DNA of 64,000 nucleotides from Callaeas wilsoni (taxonomy: Eukaryota > Chordata > Aves > Passeriformes > Callaeidae). The stretch lies in assembly GCA_013398955.1 (NCBI GenBank), contig VWPU01003031.1, forward strand, positions 62,001-126,000, written 5' to 3'. A program made the translations under genes and the position numbers. Numbering within the stretch: the first letter of the stretch is position 1; each line of letters begins with the position of its first letter. Below are positions 33,116-46,900 of the stretch, piece after piece. The notes beneath the pieces were generated by a model, which was not told the origin of the DNA, did no database searches, and saw only the letters and a list, made by a program, of their open reading frames with translations.

Positions 33116-36100
33116 CAGATGTAAGATAGATATGGAAGATAAATTTGCTTCCACATACTAGATTGTGACTGACAGTTTCTCTAGTCACTTATTTGCGGCA
33201 AGTCAATGGTTATAGAAAATCTTCTCTCGACAGGATCTGGCACCAGCTGCCTGTAGGTCTCAAACACATCATCACACAATAGCTCTGGCAGAATCCATGG
33301 CTGTAACATGCTGTCTGCAAAAGACTCTCTCCATCGACATTATCCATGCACAGTTTCTTCTCCTAACTCTTTGTCCTCGAAAGAGCTATGACCTCCAAGA
33401 AATTCCCTGTGCTCCATTTATTTGAGTTCTCCTAGCTAATAATGGAGAATGTAGTGATCCATAGCCCTCAAAATGGACATACAGAAACAAGCCAAAAAGA
33501 TTGGTCCCAGAATTCATAGATTTATTTTTCAGAGCATGGGGAACCTAAGACACCTTTCATTAAAGTTAATAGAAATGCTTCCTTTGACTTTAGCTTAGAG
33601 TACATTTTTAGGGAGCAGGGAAATCTCTGATTTCAGACTTTCCCATACAAGAGATAAAGATGTTTAAAGTTAAGCAATATGACCAGAGACTCATTGTAAT
33701 TGACACAGAGAATAGACTTTTCCTGATTTGGTTGTTCAAAAGCTGATATATATGATTCCTAGGCTGTCCGTTTCATCTCACTTCAAGTATCTACGATGTT
33801 AATAATTATTTTAGGATCCCTTCAAATCACATGGAGAAAAATTGGTTCTATTAAAGACTTACACTGTGAATTAATTGGGCACTAGAAGTACCTATTTCCC
33901 TCCACTGATATTAAAACCAATGTAGATAACCAGTTTAGAACATAAACACATTTAGTGTGATGGCTTCCCTTGTACAATACAAGCACACATTATGGGACCA
34001 CTAATGGTGAGAAGTTAAGCATCACCTTAAGACTCTGAAAACTATGTCATTAAAGCAATAGTGAAAGAAAAGAAGAAAAAAATTCATCTATGTGTTCATA
34101 TGGATTTGACTGAGCCATTTCAGAGTGTTATAATTCATGATTATGAAAAATTAATTATTCTCTAACTTTATAAATTGCTGCAAAACACCTACAAGCATTT
34201 CCCCCCCTTCTTTTTTTCAGAAAGAGACCTTTGCCAAGATATACCTCTCTTTTCTAAGCAATGTGTTATCTCAGAGTTTTCTATAACTGCTCCTTTCTCA
34301 TTTCTAGTACCCAAACTTCCCAATTTATCCACAAGACAGGCAGTGTGCTGCTTCCAGCAATTTCACCATGACTCTTTTCCTGAGAGACCACTTTTTGGTG
34401 TGATATTAGTTGGTTCAATCACCATTGCCTGTGCCTTTGCTACTAAATCAGTAAAGAGTGTCAATCACTGCCACTCATGATACTTTTCATCGGTGTTATG
34501 GAGAATTAACATTTTGACACTGAACTAAAAAACATAAACTTTCTTCCCACAGGCTACTACACAGTCATCAGATGGGTGCTTGATCGCTTCCAGATACGGA
34601 ATTTTGGAAGCAAGTGGGATCCTAATAAATTTTGCAGGACGTTACACCTGTTTCACTTTTTGACTTATTCATGAAGTACAAGTCCTAGCTCCCTAAATGT
34701 GAATGTCCCTATGCCGAAGGTATGCTTGCAGTTTATCAAAATGATAGTGACTTCCATGGACCAGTGAGTCAAATTGTCTGCATGTGCTTTTTCAGTTCTG
34801 ACACCCAAAATTCTTCTTTCTTTTAACTGAGACTCTTAAAATATTCTGATAAAGAGTCTGGCCAGAAACCTATTATGGACAGTAGAGTTTTTTCCATAAA
34901 TTTTAATAAATGTTAGATCAGTCACGCATGGTAAGAATAATTTATCTGTTGACTTCTACAGCTACAGTCTTGATTTGCCATGTAGTATTGTTCTTTAAAC
35001 ACTAGGAAGAAATATTTACTTGCAAATGTTGATTTTTCTGTTCTTGATTTAAGTTGAATATAGGTAGGTTGACGAAACTCCTGGACATGCATAGAAGTCT
35101 TTACTGATCTTAAAACATGGCTTGGATGATTAGCTTAATTTAGGATTTAGGCATTTAAAAATATGTGTGATGAATATCTACCTCACAGTCACACAGGATA
35201 TTTTCCTACTCAGGGTCTGAGTAATATAAAATTATTACTGAAAATGTAAAACCTCAAATAATCCTAGGTTTTGCACATTCAAGGACATTAAAGATTAAAA
35301 TCATTAGCTAGGTCATTTGCATCCTTTAATTTTGAGAGACATTTAAATGTTTATAAAAGACAAATTTATTTAGTTGATTATTATCCAATAATAGTTGTTA
35401 ATAACATTTCTGTGTCTAAATAATCTGTCATCCAAAATCTGCCAGGTGTTAAACAAAGTCAATGTCAATGATACTCCATTTCTATTCTTCTATCAATCTT
35501 ATCCCTACTGTTTCTTAGTGGTTTTCAGATGTACATTCAACTGTGTGATATCAGCCATGGCCTATTCTTTCCCCAAAGAAAACTTACGTCTCTTTTTGGT
35601 GCCTTTGGTTTGAAGCTTTCTGTTTTCTTGATTTTTTTTAAATTTTCTAAAAAGTTGGGGAAAACATCATGTGAAATAGGACCATTTAAGTGTTTAGTTC
35701 CTATGGTTTTGGTTGGTTTTTGTTGTTTTGAGATTCTTTTTGCAACCTGATTACCTTTATCTAGTTAACATATCACCATTTAATCTCAAGCCTCATAGCA
35801 CTGACACTGTAAATGGTGACAAATTTTCTTAGAATCAGAAACAGTGAAACAAAAAGTGGTTAACTCTTTTGAAATTGTCATTTTAGATCTTGTATTTAAG
35901 ATTAGTATAACACCAAGATCTGGGAGTTATATGTCAGGAATTTTCTTGTACCATCACAAGCAAATTTAGGGCCATATTTTTACAAACTAGCTCCATTTCC
36001 AAATGTTATCTGATAACTTGATATAAAGTTCTGTTCCTGGTACCTCCGAAATTGCACTGACCATTGCAGGAAATTAATATCTACTTCTGAAAACAAAGCT

Positions 36101-36551
36101 TTGCAGAGAGAGTACACAGCTCTCTTCCCAATTTTCTCTCTGGGTTACAGCATTAAAAGCCAAACACCAAGTATTCTTTCCAGCAGGAATTTTGGTCTGG
36201 TTCATTTAACCCTGTAACTCCCCCTAAATATATGATACTTTTGGGGGAAACAAAAACAGCTACAAAAGCTAGATTAGAACAGGATTGAATGCACCAGGCA
36301 TCCCGTGTCAATGAGTACATGGCATGAGAAAGGCAATGACACTGAAATCCACAGAGATTGCCTGGACGAAGTTTGTAGGGAGAGGATTCAATTGTCCATA
36401 ATGAGAAGAATGAAGGGAGTAAATATAGATGGATGAGACTGAAAGATAGGAAAGTAAATTTATTGCAGTATCATTGTACATGAGAAATCAAAGTATCACA
36501 CTTCTGTTACTTGGTGGAAGTGAGTTAACATCTGAAAACAGTAGATAATTA
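33116..36551. other. Unrecognised AT-rich sequence
   Basis: A fragment at about 33555-33610 ('TTAAAGTTAATAGAAATG', 'TTTGACTTTAG') may be another scrap of the ancient 'gaagtcaatgg' repeat. No gene is supported; the longest frame is 101 codons (34175-34480). Confidence 0.45.
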
Positions 36552-36809
36552 TAGGACAAGGGGGAATGGTTTTAAAATAAAAGATAAGAGATTTAGATTA
36601 GATATTAAGAATAAATTCTTGACTGTGGGGGTGGCGAGGCACAGGCACAGGTTGCCCAGAGAAGCTATGGATGCCCCATCCCTGGAAGTGTTCAAGGCCA
36701 GGCTGGATGGGGCTCTGAGCAACCTGGGATAGTGGGAGCTGTCCCTGCCCATGGTGGGGGAGTTGATATTTCGGATTCCCTTCAAACTGAGCATTTCTAT
36801 GATACTGTG
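36552..36809 (+). mobile_element. CR1 LINE 3' end
   Basis: Runs from AGGACAAGGGGGAATGG through TTTAGATTAGATATTAAGAA, GGCACAGGTTGCCCAGAGAAGC, ATCCCTGGAAGTGTTCAAGGCC and CAGGCTGGATGGGGCTCTGAG to TTTCTATGATACTGTG, the 3' UTR and eroded terminal repeat of a CR1. It is 5' truncated to about 258 bp. Confidence 0.9.
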
Positions 36810-38812
36810 AGCAAAAGGAAACATATTGCTGATGAGTTAGAAAAAAGTCTGTGGACTGGTCATGGAGATGAAGGTGGTGTGAAAGGAAAGGCTTATAGGA
36901 ATACAGAAGAATCTCTGCCTCTGGAAAGTATTTTATTAAACAGGGACCTTTAAAATCTGTATTTTACAAAGAAAATTATGTAAAGATGAAGGAGAGAGGG
37001 CCAAAAGGGAAAGTCTTCAGGGGATAAAAAATCTGCGTAAGATGTGTCCCATTAAGTGTGCTCCTTCTCGTTCAGCAGCTGGGATCAACACTGAATGTTC
37101 CCTGTATACAGCCAGCAAGAAACAGTCTAGTAGTACTGCTTGATCATTTCTGTTGGCTTTTAAAATGGAAATGGGGGACATCTGTGCTATTGTATCAGGT
37201 TCAAACAAAGCTGTGTAGGAAGCACAGAAAAAGAACCACACAGGTTATGTCATACTCAGCTTTCTCTTGTTTAAAGACTCACTGTCACATAGCTCTGAAA
37301 AGCAAATATGATTCTCATTAGAAACATACACAATACAGAAGGGGAAAAAAGAGCCCACAAATCCTAAGTGTAGCTTATTCATCCACGGAGCTGCTAGTGG
37401 GCAAAGGGGTCAGAGTGCCATGAAACAGAGCCTGCAGATTTATGAGAAGGGAAATAAAAAAAATAATAATAAAAAAAAGTCTGTTTCTACAAACCTGGTT
37501 AGACAAGTTAGAAGAGCCTCTAGGGAGTTCCAGCTTGCCTGTCCAGCACCTACAGAACAAATAACTGACATTTTTCCCTGACCTTGCCAGTATTACAGGT
37601 TATTTTAACAAGGCTAAAGCTGGGAAAAAGGAAAAAGTCTCTAATGTATTAAGCACAAACATGCTAAATTCAACATCAGGAATGCAGGTCTGTTTACAAT
37701 GTGCCTCAGAGGCTCAAGGAACATCAAAACGAACATGAATATGTAGATTATTTTGGCTTTGAGAAAGCTGTGGCCAATGAAAAAAAAAAAAAAAAATCCC
37801 ATTTGCCATTAATATTTACATTATTCTATACATTCTCTAGAGGTAAAACAGAATCAAGTAAGAAAAAAAACAGAAAGAAAAAATAAGGAATGTAAAGCTT
37901 TGGCAGGGGAAAAGACACTTGTGAAGATATCAAAGTGCTTACATAGCAATACAACTTTTGAAAAATAATGAAAACAATAACAGCAATGAAATGTGAACAG
38001 TGTGACGCTCACATCTAACATTTGAAGTCAGATGTAAAAGGACAAAGACTGTTGGTAGTATGAAGATGCATGAAAGAGCCCATGCATGACAATAAGTACA
38101 AAGATGACAAGAGCAAATTATGAAGAACAATGTTGAGCTTCCTAAAAAGAACAGAGAATAAAAATTAAGTTTTATGCCTTCTATTGTTGGAATGAAGGGT
38201 GGAAGAAAGGAAATAATATTTAAGCATGGAAAAATAAAACAGCTGAAAGCAAAATCAGCTAAACTAGCATTGACTGATAAAAAGGATGGAAGAATTCTTT
38301 GTATTCTTTATTTGTTGCTGTGATTTTGACAGTCACTATGAATAATTAAACTTTATTAAAAGAGGTAGGAGGATAACTCCTTCATACTCTTTGCAAACTA
38401 TCATTTCATGTGTTTAGCTACACATGAATTTTCATAAGAAAAAGCATTTCAGGAATCAAAAATTAGAAACTGCCATAGTTCAGGTAATCTTAACTTTGCA
38501 TCCTGATGTGTTATTAATCTTGTGTGTTATGACACAGCCTTGGATTAAATAGTAATGTACATAGTTTTTGCCACACTTCCTCCCCTCAGCAAACCTATTC
38601 CTTTTAGCAGATGGGGTAAACGATATATTGTTTACCAGGACATTTTCACAGTTTCATTTCTTTACTTCTTGGTGCTCATGGTGGTTACATGTACACACCA
38701 AGAAACACACTGCAACAGGAGAGCTTCAGTCCAGGTAAGTAATTGGTTCTGTGGCATCGCCAATATATACAACTGAATGCTTTTGCTTCAGACTAGATCC
38801 TGAAGGAATAGG
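36810..38812. other. Unrecognised AT-rich sequence
   Basis: No gene is seen. A-rich runs lie near 37451-37476 and 37780-37796. The segment 37704-37747 resembles 33072-33115. Confidence 0.45.
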
Positions 38813-39455
38813 TGTGCTGGTTTGGACAAAAATCCAGGAGGAAACAACCCGAGAGGGACATCTCTCTCTGTCTCTCCTGCCTGCCAGGAAAGCAGGCCCG
38901 AGCAGGCCCTCCCCCACGGGTTTGGGAAAATAATTTCTCGAGTGAAAGTGAAAAAAACCCTATTTATTTAACAAACAGAGTTCCCCACTGTCACAGGGCA
39001 AAAAAGGAATATTGAAACCCCCTCCCTCGTCCCCTAAAAGAGGACTATGGATTTGAGTTCTTTCTGTAGGTAAAACCTGCAGTCCTACGCTGGGCTGGGC
39101 CAGGCAGGGTCCGACGATCCCCCTTGGAGGGTCCCGCCGAGCAGGTCCAGAGATGGGAGCTGGTCTGGGATGAAAAGCAAGCCAAAAACAGTCCAAAAAG
39201 GAAAAGAAGCCGCTGAGGCAGATCACAGTCCCTTCTCCGCTGAAAGCCGAAGAGACTAGAGAGCAAAAGTCCTCTAACCAAAAAAAGTTGTCAGATTGGG
39301 AGAGAAAAGAATGCAAACATTCTAGTTACAGGGTCTAGCTGGCTGCTTTGAAGAGTTCTCTCGGCTTCTCTCTCCCCCCTTTTCAATTTAAAGGTACACT
39401 AGAAATCAAGCAGGTGATGGGGAATACAGTATTGTCATAGAATCACCCCAAGACA
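38813..39455 (-). mobile_element. Solo LTR, family C, copy 1, minus strand, perfect target duplication
   Basis: This 643-bp element has TG...CA ends (TGTGCTGGTTTGGACA at the left, CACCCCAAGACA at the right) and identical 5-bp flanks, ATAGG at 38808-38812 and 39456-39460. Read on the minus strand it begins TGTCTTGGGGTGATT, has an AATAAA (38968 to 38963) followed by TTTTTTTCACTTTCACTC, and a late CpG-containing C-rich segment. The intact termini and perfect duplication suggest a relatively young insertion. No internal retroviral sequence adjoins, so it is a solo LTR. Confidence 0.9.
38963..38968 (-). promoter_or_regulatory. Polyadenylation signal of LTR C copy 1
   Basis: AATAAA on the minus strand, conserved in position in the copy at 54749-55400 and in LTR D. 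Confidence 0.6.
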
Positions 39456-39846
39456 ATAGGTCAGAATTGTTTCAGCTAAATTTGATAATTCGCAAGTTTC
39501 AGATATTATTTTGAATTTCCTAAGCTACTCTGTGACTGGCAGATATGGGTGTCCCATGGAGAGACACAGAGTTCTGCATGTCACAGAGACAAAAACAAGG
39601 CTCTCATCACTTTAGCATTATTTCCTTTCGTGTCCACTTGATACTTTGATTGCAATATGCAAGTGAAAAAAATGTCTGGGAAGGCTGCATATTATGAAGT
39701 CCTTTCTTCTGAGTAGCACCTGGGAATGTCATCTCAAGTTGAAACCGCTGCCATGTTCATATTCGGGACACTTTCCCTCTCTTCATGGCATAAGGCAGGA
39801 TCACCCTCCTTGTGCCGTGCTCATTTTCTACGCTCCTTTCAGATGC
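39456..39846. other. Spacer between LTR C and LTR B
   Basis: These 391 bases contain no recognised feature and are not similar to the spacer between the other C-B pair (55401-55618). Confidence 0.5.
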
Positions 39847-40756
39847 TGTAAATTAAGTTTGCATGGCGAGGCTTTGGTAGTGCAGAGGTTACAGAGGGGT
39901 GGCTCCTGTGAGAAGCTGCTAGAAGCAACCCTAACCCTAACCCTAACCCTAACCCTGTGTCCTATAGAGCCAGTGCCAGCTGGATCCAGGACCCTGCGCT
40001 GGCCAAGGCCGAGTCCATCCGTGATAATGGTGACACCTCTGGGGTAAGCTATTTAACCATGGAGGGAAAAAAGTTCAAGTGCAGCCAGAGAAGAGCAGGA
40101 TGAGAATGTGTAATAAGAACAACTCTACAGACACCCAGGGCAGTGCAGAGGGAGGGGTAGGAGCTGCTCCAGGCTCTGGAGCTCAGATTCCCCTGCAGCC
40201 TCTGGCACAGCCCATGGTGAGGCAGCAGTGCCCCTGCAGCCCAGGGAGGGCACGGGGGAGCAGAGATCCACCTGCAGCCCCTGCAGGAGCCCAGGCTGGA
40301 GCAGGGGGATGCCCAAAGGAGGCTGTGACCCCACATGATACCCATGCTGGAGCAGGATCCTGGCAGGACCTGTAGAGAGAGGAGCCCGGACCGGAGCAGG
40401 TTTGCTGGCAGGACTTGTGACCCTGCAGAGGACCCACACTGGAGAAGTTTGGGAAGAATTTCAATTGGTGGCTCCTGAGGGGGAGGGGAATTTGGGAATT
40501 AAGTCAAGGAGAGGTAAGGGTGAGGGGAGGGTGTTTTAAGACTTGGGTTTTTTTTCTCGTTACCCTACTCTGATTTGCTGGGTAAGAAATTAAACTGTTT
40601 TCCCCAAGCTGAGTGCATTTTACCCATGTTGGCAACTAGTGAGTGACCTCTCCCTGCCCTTATCCCAAAAGTCTTTCATTATGTTTTCTCTCCCCTCTTC
40701 AGCTGAGGAGGAGAACTGTTTGGCACCTGTTATCCAGCCAGGCTGAATCCACCACA
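39847..40756 (+). mobile_element. Solo LTR, family B, copy 2, plus strand, with telomere-repeat insert
   Basis: The 910-bp copy starts TGTAAATTAAGTTTGCATGGC and ends GAATCCACCACA, flanked by GATGC (39842-39846) and GGTGC (40757-40761), a 5-bp target duplication with one mismatch. Shared landmarks with the two minus-strand copies include GAGAAGCTGCT, TATTTAA (40050-40056), the run of GGCTGGAGCAGGGGGATGCCC words and ATTAAA (40589-40594), the alternative polyadenylation signal. Unlike the other copies it has five AACCCT units near its 5' end. It is shorter than the other two and has lost part of the 3' half. Confidence 0.86.
39927..39956. repeat. Interstitial telomeric repeat, five exact units
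   Basis: Five perfect tandem AACCCT units, the vertebrate telomere sequence (C-rich strand), lie about 80 bp into LTR B. The two other LTR B copies have only 8 or fewer bases at this position, between GAAGC (or GCTGC) and ATGTCC. Confidence 0.97.
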
Positions 40757-40904
40757 GGTGCCTAAATCCTGACTCTTCAATCAGTTGATCTATAATCACT
40801 CTCTGACTTCAACTACAAGACATAGAAACCCAAGTGGACAGACCAAAGGAAAAAGATGAATTGAACAAAGAAGGGAGTAATAGAAAAGGAAGAAGATCTA
40901 TGTT
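40757..40904. other. Unrecognised flank of LTR B
   Basis: No feature seen. Confidence 0.4.
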
Positions 40905-40937
40905 TGTTTTGATTTGGTTTGGTTTGGTTTGTTTTTT
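40905..40937. repeat. GGTTT simple repeat
   Basis: Short run of GGTTT pentamers grading into a T run. Confidence 0.8.
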
Positions 40938-43900
40938 TCCTAATAATATTCTCTACTCTTTGCCAAACTTTAGCATAAAACCTGAAAATTTTGGTAAAAC
41001 TATGTACCCTGGGAAACAGGTTATTAAAATGTGAAGCAGTGGTTCCACAAAAATAAAAAGAAAAAAATAAAGGGAAAAAAAGTATATTTCTTCTAACCTT
41101 GTCTGCAGACATTTCTCGGTGTACTAAAAATATTCAGACATTGTCGGAATGAGCTGAATGAGATTCTCTAGGGCTAGAAAAGATCTCAAATCTGGAAGCT
41201 GTGGCATAAATGCCCTTTGACACCAGGTAATGACAGGTTAGCATTCTCATCTCTTACTCTGCTGTCAAAGTAAATTAACCATTTGCTGAAAGAGAAGGAA
41301 AGAGAAAGTTTTCTTCTAAGTTTTCATTATTCTCACACAAGGAATATTAATGAATAATTCTGTAGGGATGCATTTAAATTGTCAAATATTTTCAGTTCCT
41401 GTGTTTGCTCCTTGTTCCTTAATTATTCTCATGTTAGTTTGTTGACAGGCTCTTTCTCCAGGACTAAGCCAATAGTTTTCCTTTGGGGTGAAATCCTGAT
41501 GCAGTTCTGGGGACGACTCATGCCTGCGGGCAGGAGGTGCGAGGCTGTGCTGTGCATCGTGTTCCCCATTTGCACAGGTGTTGCAGTTCCTATTCAATCA
41601 TGCCTGGCGCCATTAAGAGCTCCTCATGTCCTCCACGAGTCAGAAATGCGATATAGACCTTAACATATCAGGTACTCATGTCCATCACTCACAGGAGCAC
41701 AGCACTCATGTTGTTTCAGGCACTTTAAATCTTAAAAATTAAAATTGGAATTAAAAAAAAAATAAAAATAAAAAAGGAAAATAAAAAGGCAAAGGAAAAG
41801 CCCGAAGAAAGCCACACCATATTCTAAGAAGCATGAAAACAGATGCTTTAGTAGAAGAGACTTGTATGGAGAAATGTCTGTGCAAGCCCTTCTGCACTAT
41901 TTGGCCTGTACCTTTGGGTGGGCACCTTTAGCATTGTAGCTATAGCCTTGAATCTTTCAAACTGCATTCCTCATGCTGAATTCTCTGAGCAGTTGGACTG
42001 AATTCAGGTCCCAGTGTAAATTAGAGCAGGCTCACTTGAAAAATTTTGAAAGCATGGCTGCTCTTAGTTATGTATTTTTAAATTATATGATTTTTTTTCA
42101 CAGCAGACAAAAAAAATCTTGTATAGCTTAAACCTGAACCATCTGACAGGCCAAACATTCTTTTGTCTTTTAAACTAAACTATTCAGATGAACTATCATC
42201 CTTAGGTAAAAAAGATATGGGACCAGTAGATCGGAAATTGTTGATGTTCTTGGCCCCAATATTGGAAAACCACAAAAGTTACAAGGCAAATATCCTGCCT
42301 CTGAGAAATATCAGAAAGGACATCCTCATTGATTTCATCTGTCAGACTCATGATGGCTGGGACTCAGACTGCACATGGCTTTCTCCAGTCTCTAAGACCC
42401 GATCAGCTAAAGGTGAGAGATGTATCTCAGCCCTTGGCAGCCAGGCCACTGAACAGGCTGCTCACATATGGAGGGAACAGAAAAAACAAATCTGAAAATT
42501 GGGTTGCTGTGGTCCACAGTCTTGAGAATCTAAAATTTAGGTAGGACTGAAATTAACCAGTATAAGAAATATTAAATCTGACATATACAGGGATGTAGCA
42601 CAAATACTAAGAGGCCTATCAACCTAAATATTCCCTTTGGGTGCTTAGAGGGTAGACAAGTCCTCGGATGAATGAATTTCCCTGTGCAGATACCTGAATC
42701 TTAGCATTAATGTCAGAAATTGTAGTATGAGTAAGTTCCCGAGTTCAGTGTTTCAACTAAGTAACTTAAACTGCAGACACTAATCTATTCCTAAATTTCT
42801 GTATTACTAGACATGGACATTAAGATATCATGGATCAGGCCTTATTAAAATTATAAAAGCCTCAGTAAAAAAATTTAAATAAAGCAATGTTTATATATCT
42901 ATATTTTTTTTTTATTAAGACACAGGATCTGATGATCCTAGCAACAGCAGCTTGAAACACATTTCGATTTTTTTTTTTCATTTGTTTGGTTTAGTTACAA
43001 TTGAATTTGCATATAATCAAATCACTCTATGAGTCTTTAAAAATGTAAACACAACCAATGAAATCTCATTACTTATATCATCACAAAATGAAGAATTGGC
43101 AGCATAGTAGCAAACATGAGATAAATGCGAATATTCAGAATTCTCAGTAGGTGCACAAGTACACACAAACTACCTTTTAGGAGTATAATTTATGTGTGGT
43201 AGTACCCATTTGTCATATATAACCATCAGGCAGGAGGAATATGGAAATACATTTTTGTGAGATGCGTATTTCATATTTCAAAACAATTTTATGCTCTTTG
43301 TTTGTTTGTTTTTCCTTTATTGACAATATCAGCTCTGTTTGAAGGACTTCTCTTACACAGCCTCTTCAGTACAAAGTGATGATCCAGCCTGTGTTGCTTT
43401 TTAGAGAGGGAGAGAGGGAGAGAGAAAGTTGATGAGACCAGTTTTCTAACTGGTTGTGACTCAAAACTGTAACTGAAATTAAAAAGAGCTGCAATTCCCA
43501 TCACCTGAAGAACAAAAAGCAGTAGACTGCCTGAAGAAGAAAGAAGAAAAACTGATTTGTAAAACACTAATGAGAAACCTTTTGTGGGTTAGGCACAATG
43601 GTCAAAGGAATGGAGTTACGTGGTAAACAGATATTAAAGACTTGTGGTATTACAAAGCATCTAGCATTTTGAAATAATTTAATTAATAATGGTTAACTAA
43701 GACATTGAAAGCATAATCCTAGAAGCTTTTAAGCATGTCCTTAAGTGTATATCTCGGAGTAACACCATAGGATTCAACAGGAAAGTTCGATGTGCACATG
43801 CTGGATATGGCGACTCAGCCCTGAGCCTCAATTCTACTTTCCATTAGATGCTTTCAATAAACTTTGTGCCTCTTTTCTTCCTGGCCAAAGAGTTTCTGGC

Positions 43901-46900
43901 TGCATCTCTCTCTCATGATTCCTTCAGAGTGTTAGGGATCAGGCCGAGATGAATAGTCACCTATAGTGCTGTTTATGAAATAGCAGCTCAAGATATCATC
44001 GTCCAACGTGCAAGTCATTTCCTGTTTCCCTGCCTTTCAGTAGCAGTCCTTTGGCAGATAGGAAAGACAGTATATGTTTGAATATCAGAGATCTGAGCCA
44101 AAATATTTGTTCATGAAGTAATTGAATGACTGGAAGACAAAGATAATTTTCTTATTATTAATACTAACAGTTTAGCTCAAAGTACTTGCACATCTCCAGT
44201 ATGCACTCAGTTTATTGAATTTTTTTTTTTCATTCTTTCTGACATGTGGTTATTTAATCTTCTGCCAACACCATCTACCAAACAGATTTTTCCCTGCTAT
44301 GCCCATGAAGCTTTTGTACTATTGATGTTTTCACAGTGAACAGTGTATGTGTGTCAAATTACAGCTATTGATCTTTGTTTGTTTCCTAATGTGTGGAGTT
44401 GTTTAGATAGCATTATAGTTTGTCTGATTGTCGTTATATAAATAAAAGAAGGAGAGTAAAGAAGGAAAAAACCTTGCCATTTTTATTTCGTTTATAAATT
44501 TCACTGTTGAAGGTAGACTGTTTGTTTGAATTGAAAATATACTGAAATAAATATTTCTTTAGATTGGAGTTATCTTCTTTTTCTTCTTAGTAACAAGTGG
44601 AAGTAATAGGGCATGCAATCTTAAGAGAAAAAAATAAAACTAAACCAAACAAAAAGAGCCTGTTTTATTTTTCTATGAATCTTTTTATAACTGTTTTTTG
44701 TCACAATTCCTTTTGTCTTGGATGCTGCTGTTCAAGAAATCCCAATAAAATTCCACCTCTTAAATGAATACTGTCAACCAGTTAAAAAATAAAATAAAGT
44801 AAAATAACCCCTATTCCTCATGAGTGATGCTGTTATCAGTATAGTGAAAAGCAAATATTTTTTCTACCAGTTTAGTTTTCTCTTTCCCATTTTGCAGCTA
44901 TTAGTTTTCTTCTGTAACTTATGGTTAGAAAGAAACGAACATGGGCAACTCGATTCAATACTTAGAATGGTGGATTGGGAACTAGAGGATACGGCATTGT
45001 TTTTGTACTTTTGCAATCATCTGATGTGCCAGCTCCAACAAGACTTGTCATCTGGCTCCACACCCATTTATATTCTTGCTTTGTGTTTGCCTCCCATGTT
45101 CAAAATTGTGCAGGCCTGGCTTACTTTTGATGAAGCACATGGAAGTTCATGGAAGGCAAAGCAATAATAACATTAATAATGTTGTTTAATACATCCCAGG
45201 AATACCTTAATGCCTTCCAGGACTAAAAATGATCTTTTGTAACCACCTAGGAGAGCAGATGATCAAATATTACTGCTTATAGGGTGAATCCTGTCCTTTT
45301 TCCTAATCTAACACCTTTTTCTTGCTCTATCTGAAAGCCAGGTAACTAAACAAACCGTGATAAAATAACTAATTGTATTTGGTTTTGGACTGCCAGTAAA
45401 AGAGATCTTTTTCTCTCAGATTAAAAATTTTCTGAGAGACTCCTGGTCTTTATGACCTTTACACTGCTGAACTATAGCAAGGGAGACAATTAATGGCAAT
45501 TGTGTTGATGGTTTGAGAGATTTTAATTGTCTTCTAGAAGCTGTACTGAGATAATTCTAAAACTAACTTTTATTTTTCAAAAGCTCAAAACCAATCTAAT
45601 GCAAAAGTTCAGCAGAAAGAGATCTTAGGAACAAAACCTGGCTGAGTTTGGGAATAAAATCTGATTTCTGATGTGCGATACACTGGCTTTCATGAAGAGA
45701 AACTACTGAAGCTTGTGTGAAAACAGAAGCCTGTGCGTGCTTTGTGATATTGCCGAGAACATTTCCACAGCCTCAGCATTCTACTTCCTGTCCAAAATTC
45801 ATGATGGAAATTATTAAACTTTGTACAAGAAAGAATTTCATTTTATTTTGTCAGCGTTGGCTGAGATGATCACTCCTAAACTGACATCGTATGACAAGAT
45901 GCTTTCAGCAAATAAATACACATTGCTCAGATAGCATTTTGAATACCTTCCTGATGAAAGCAAAATGATGAAACCAAAGGACTATGTAGATATCAAAGAC
46001 CTGCAGAACAGAGAGAGCAGGTTTGCACTCCAGCAATAAAAAACAACCTTAATGACAAGGAGTAACAGCACATGTCCAATATTCTCTAACACAAAACTTC
46101 AAGTGCAGCACAATCCAATCAAGGCCGAAACCCTCAAAGAGAAGAGAAATAATAACTTTTGCTTGAAGCTGTTTCCCCTCTGACTCTGTTTTGCTCCTTA
46201 CCTTCCCTACAGGCTCTTAAAGGAGCTCTGCCCACAGATTTTTGATTTCCCTTTTTTAGGTAAAAGGGCATTGAACTCTGAAAGAGCTTCAGTCTGAAAA
46301 TAATAATTTTTTTATGTAATGTTAAAGACACTTCTTTTTTTACATTAAGTGGCTGTTACTTTCTTCATTTTCTTTGATTTTGTAAGTTATTGAGGTAACA
46401 CATCCTCTATTGAATATAATCTGTTATAGGAACTGGATTCCTGTACACTTATTGCCTCCATCCATCATGGAAGTGGGTGCAACCAATCTCCCTAATAAAT
46501 TAATTCCTTACAAAAAAAAAAAGCCATAACAAAACAAAACAAAAAGCCCAAAAACCCCTACCACCCCTGCCTTCAAAAAACAGAGAAAAGAAATCCCTCT
46601 CCTCAATTTGGAGTGAATTGTTATTAACCAGTGAGAATGCAAATTCCTTTAAACTAGTAGAGTTGCCTTTATCTCCAAGCAATATAACAAGCACATTTTC
46701 TAATCAGAATTATCTAGTATAGAACTTCATTGAGTTTATCTAGACACAACACAAATTCTTAGCAGCTGCTTTAAAGAAAATCTTTCCTATTTACCAGTGG
46801 CAAAGTTATTCTGTCAGCTTCTCACCTTCTGCCCACACAGAAAAATCTGTTTACCTGAAAAAAAAAGTGAGAAATAGATCCTGAAAATACCAAAACCTGA

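Noticed and set aside
44820..45167. 115-codon plus frame outside any repeat
   Set aside because: No domain, no supporting splice or promoter context, and a length expected by chance in 64 kb.
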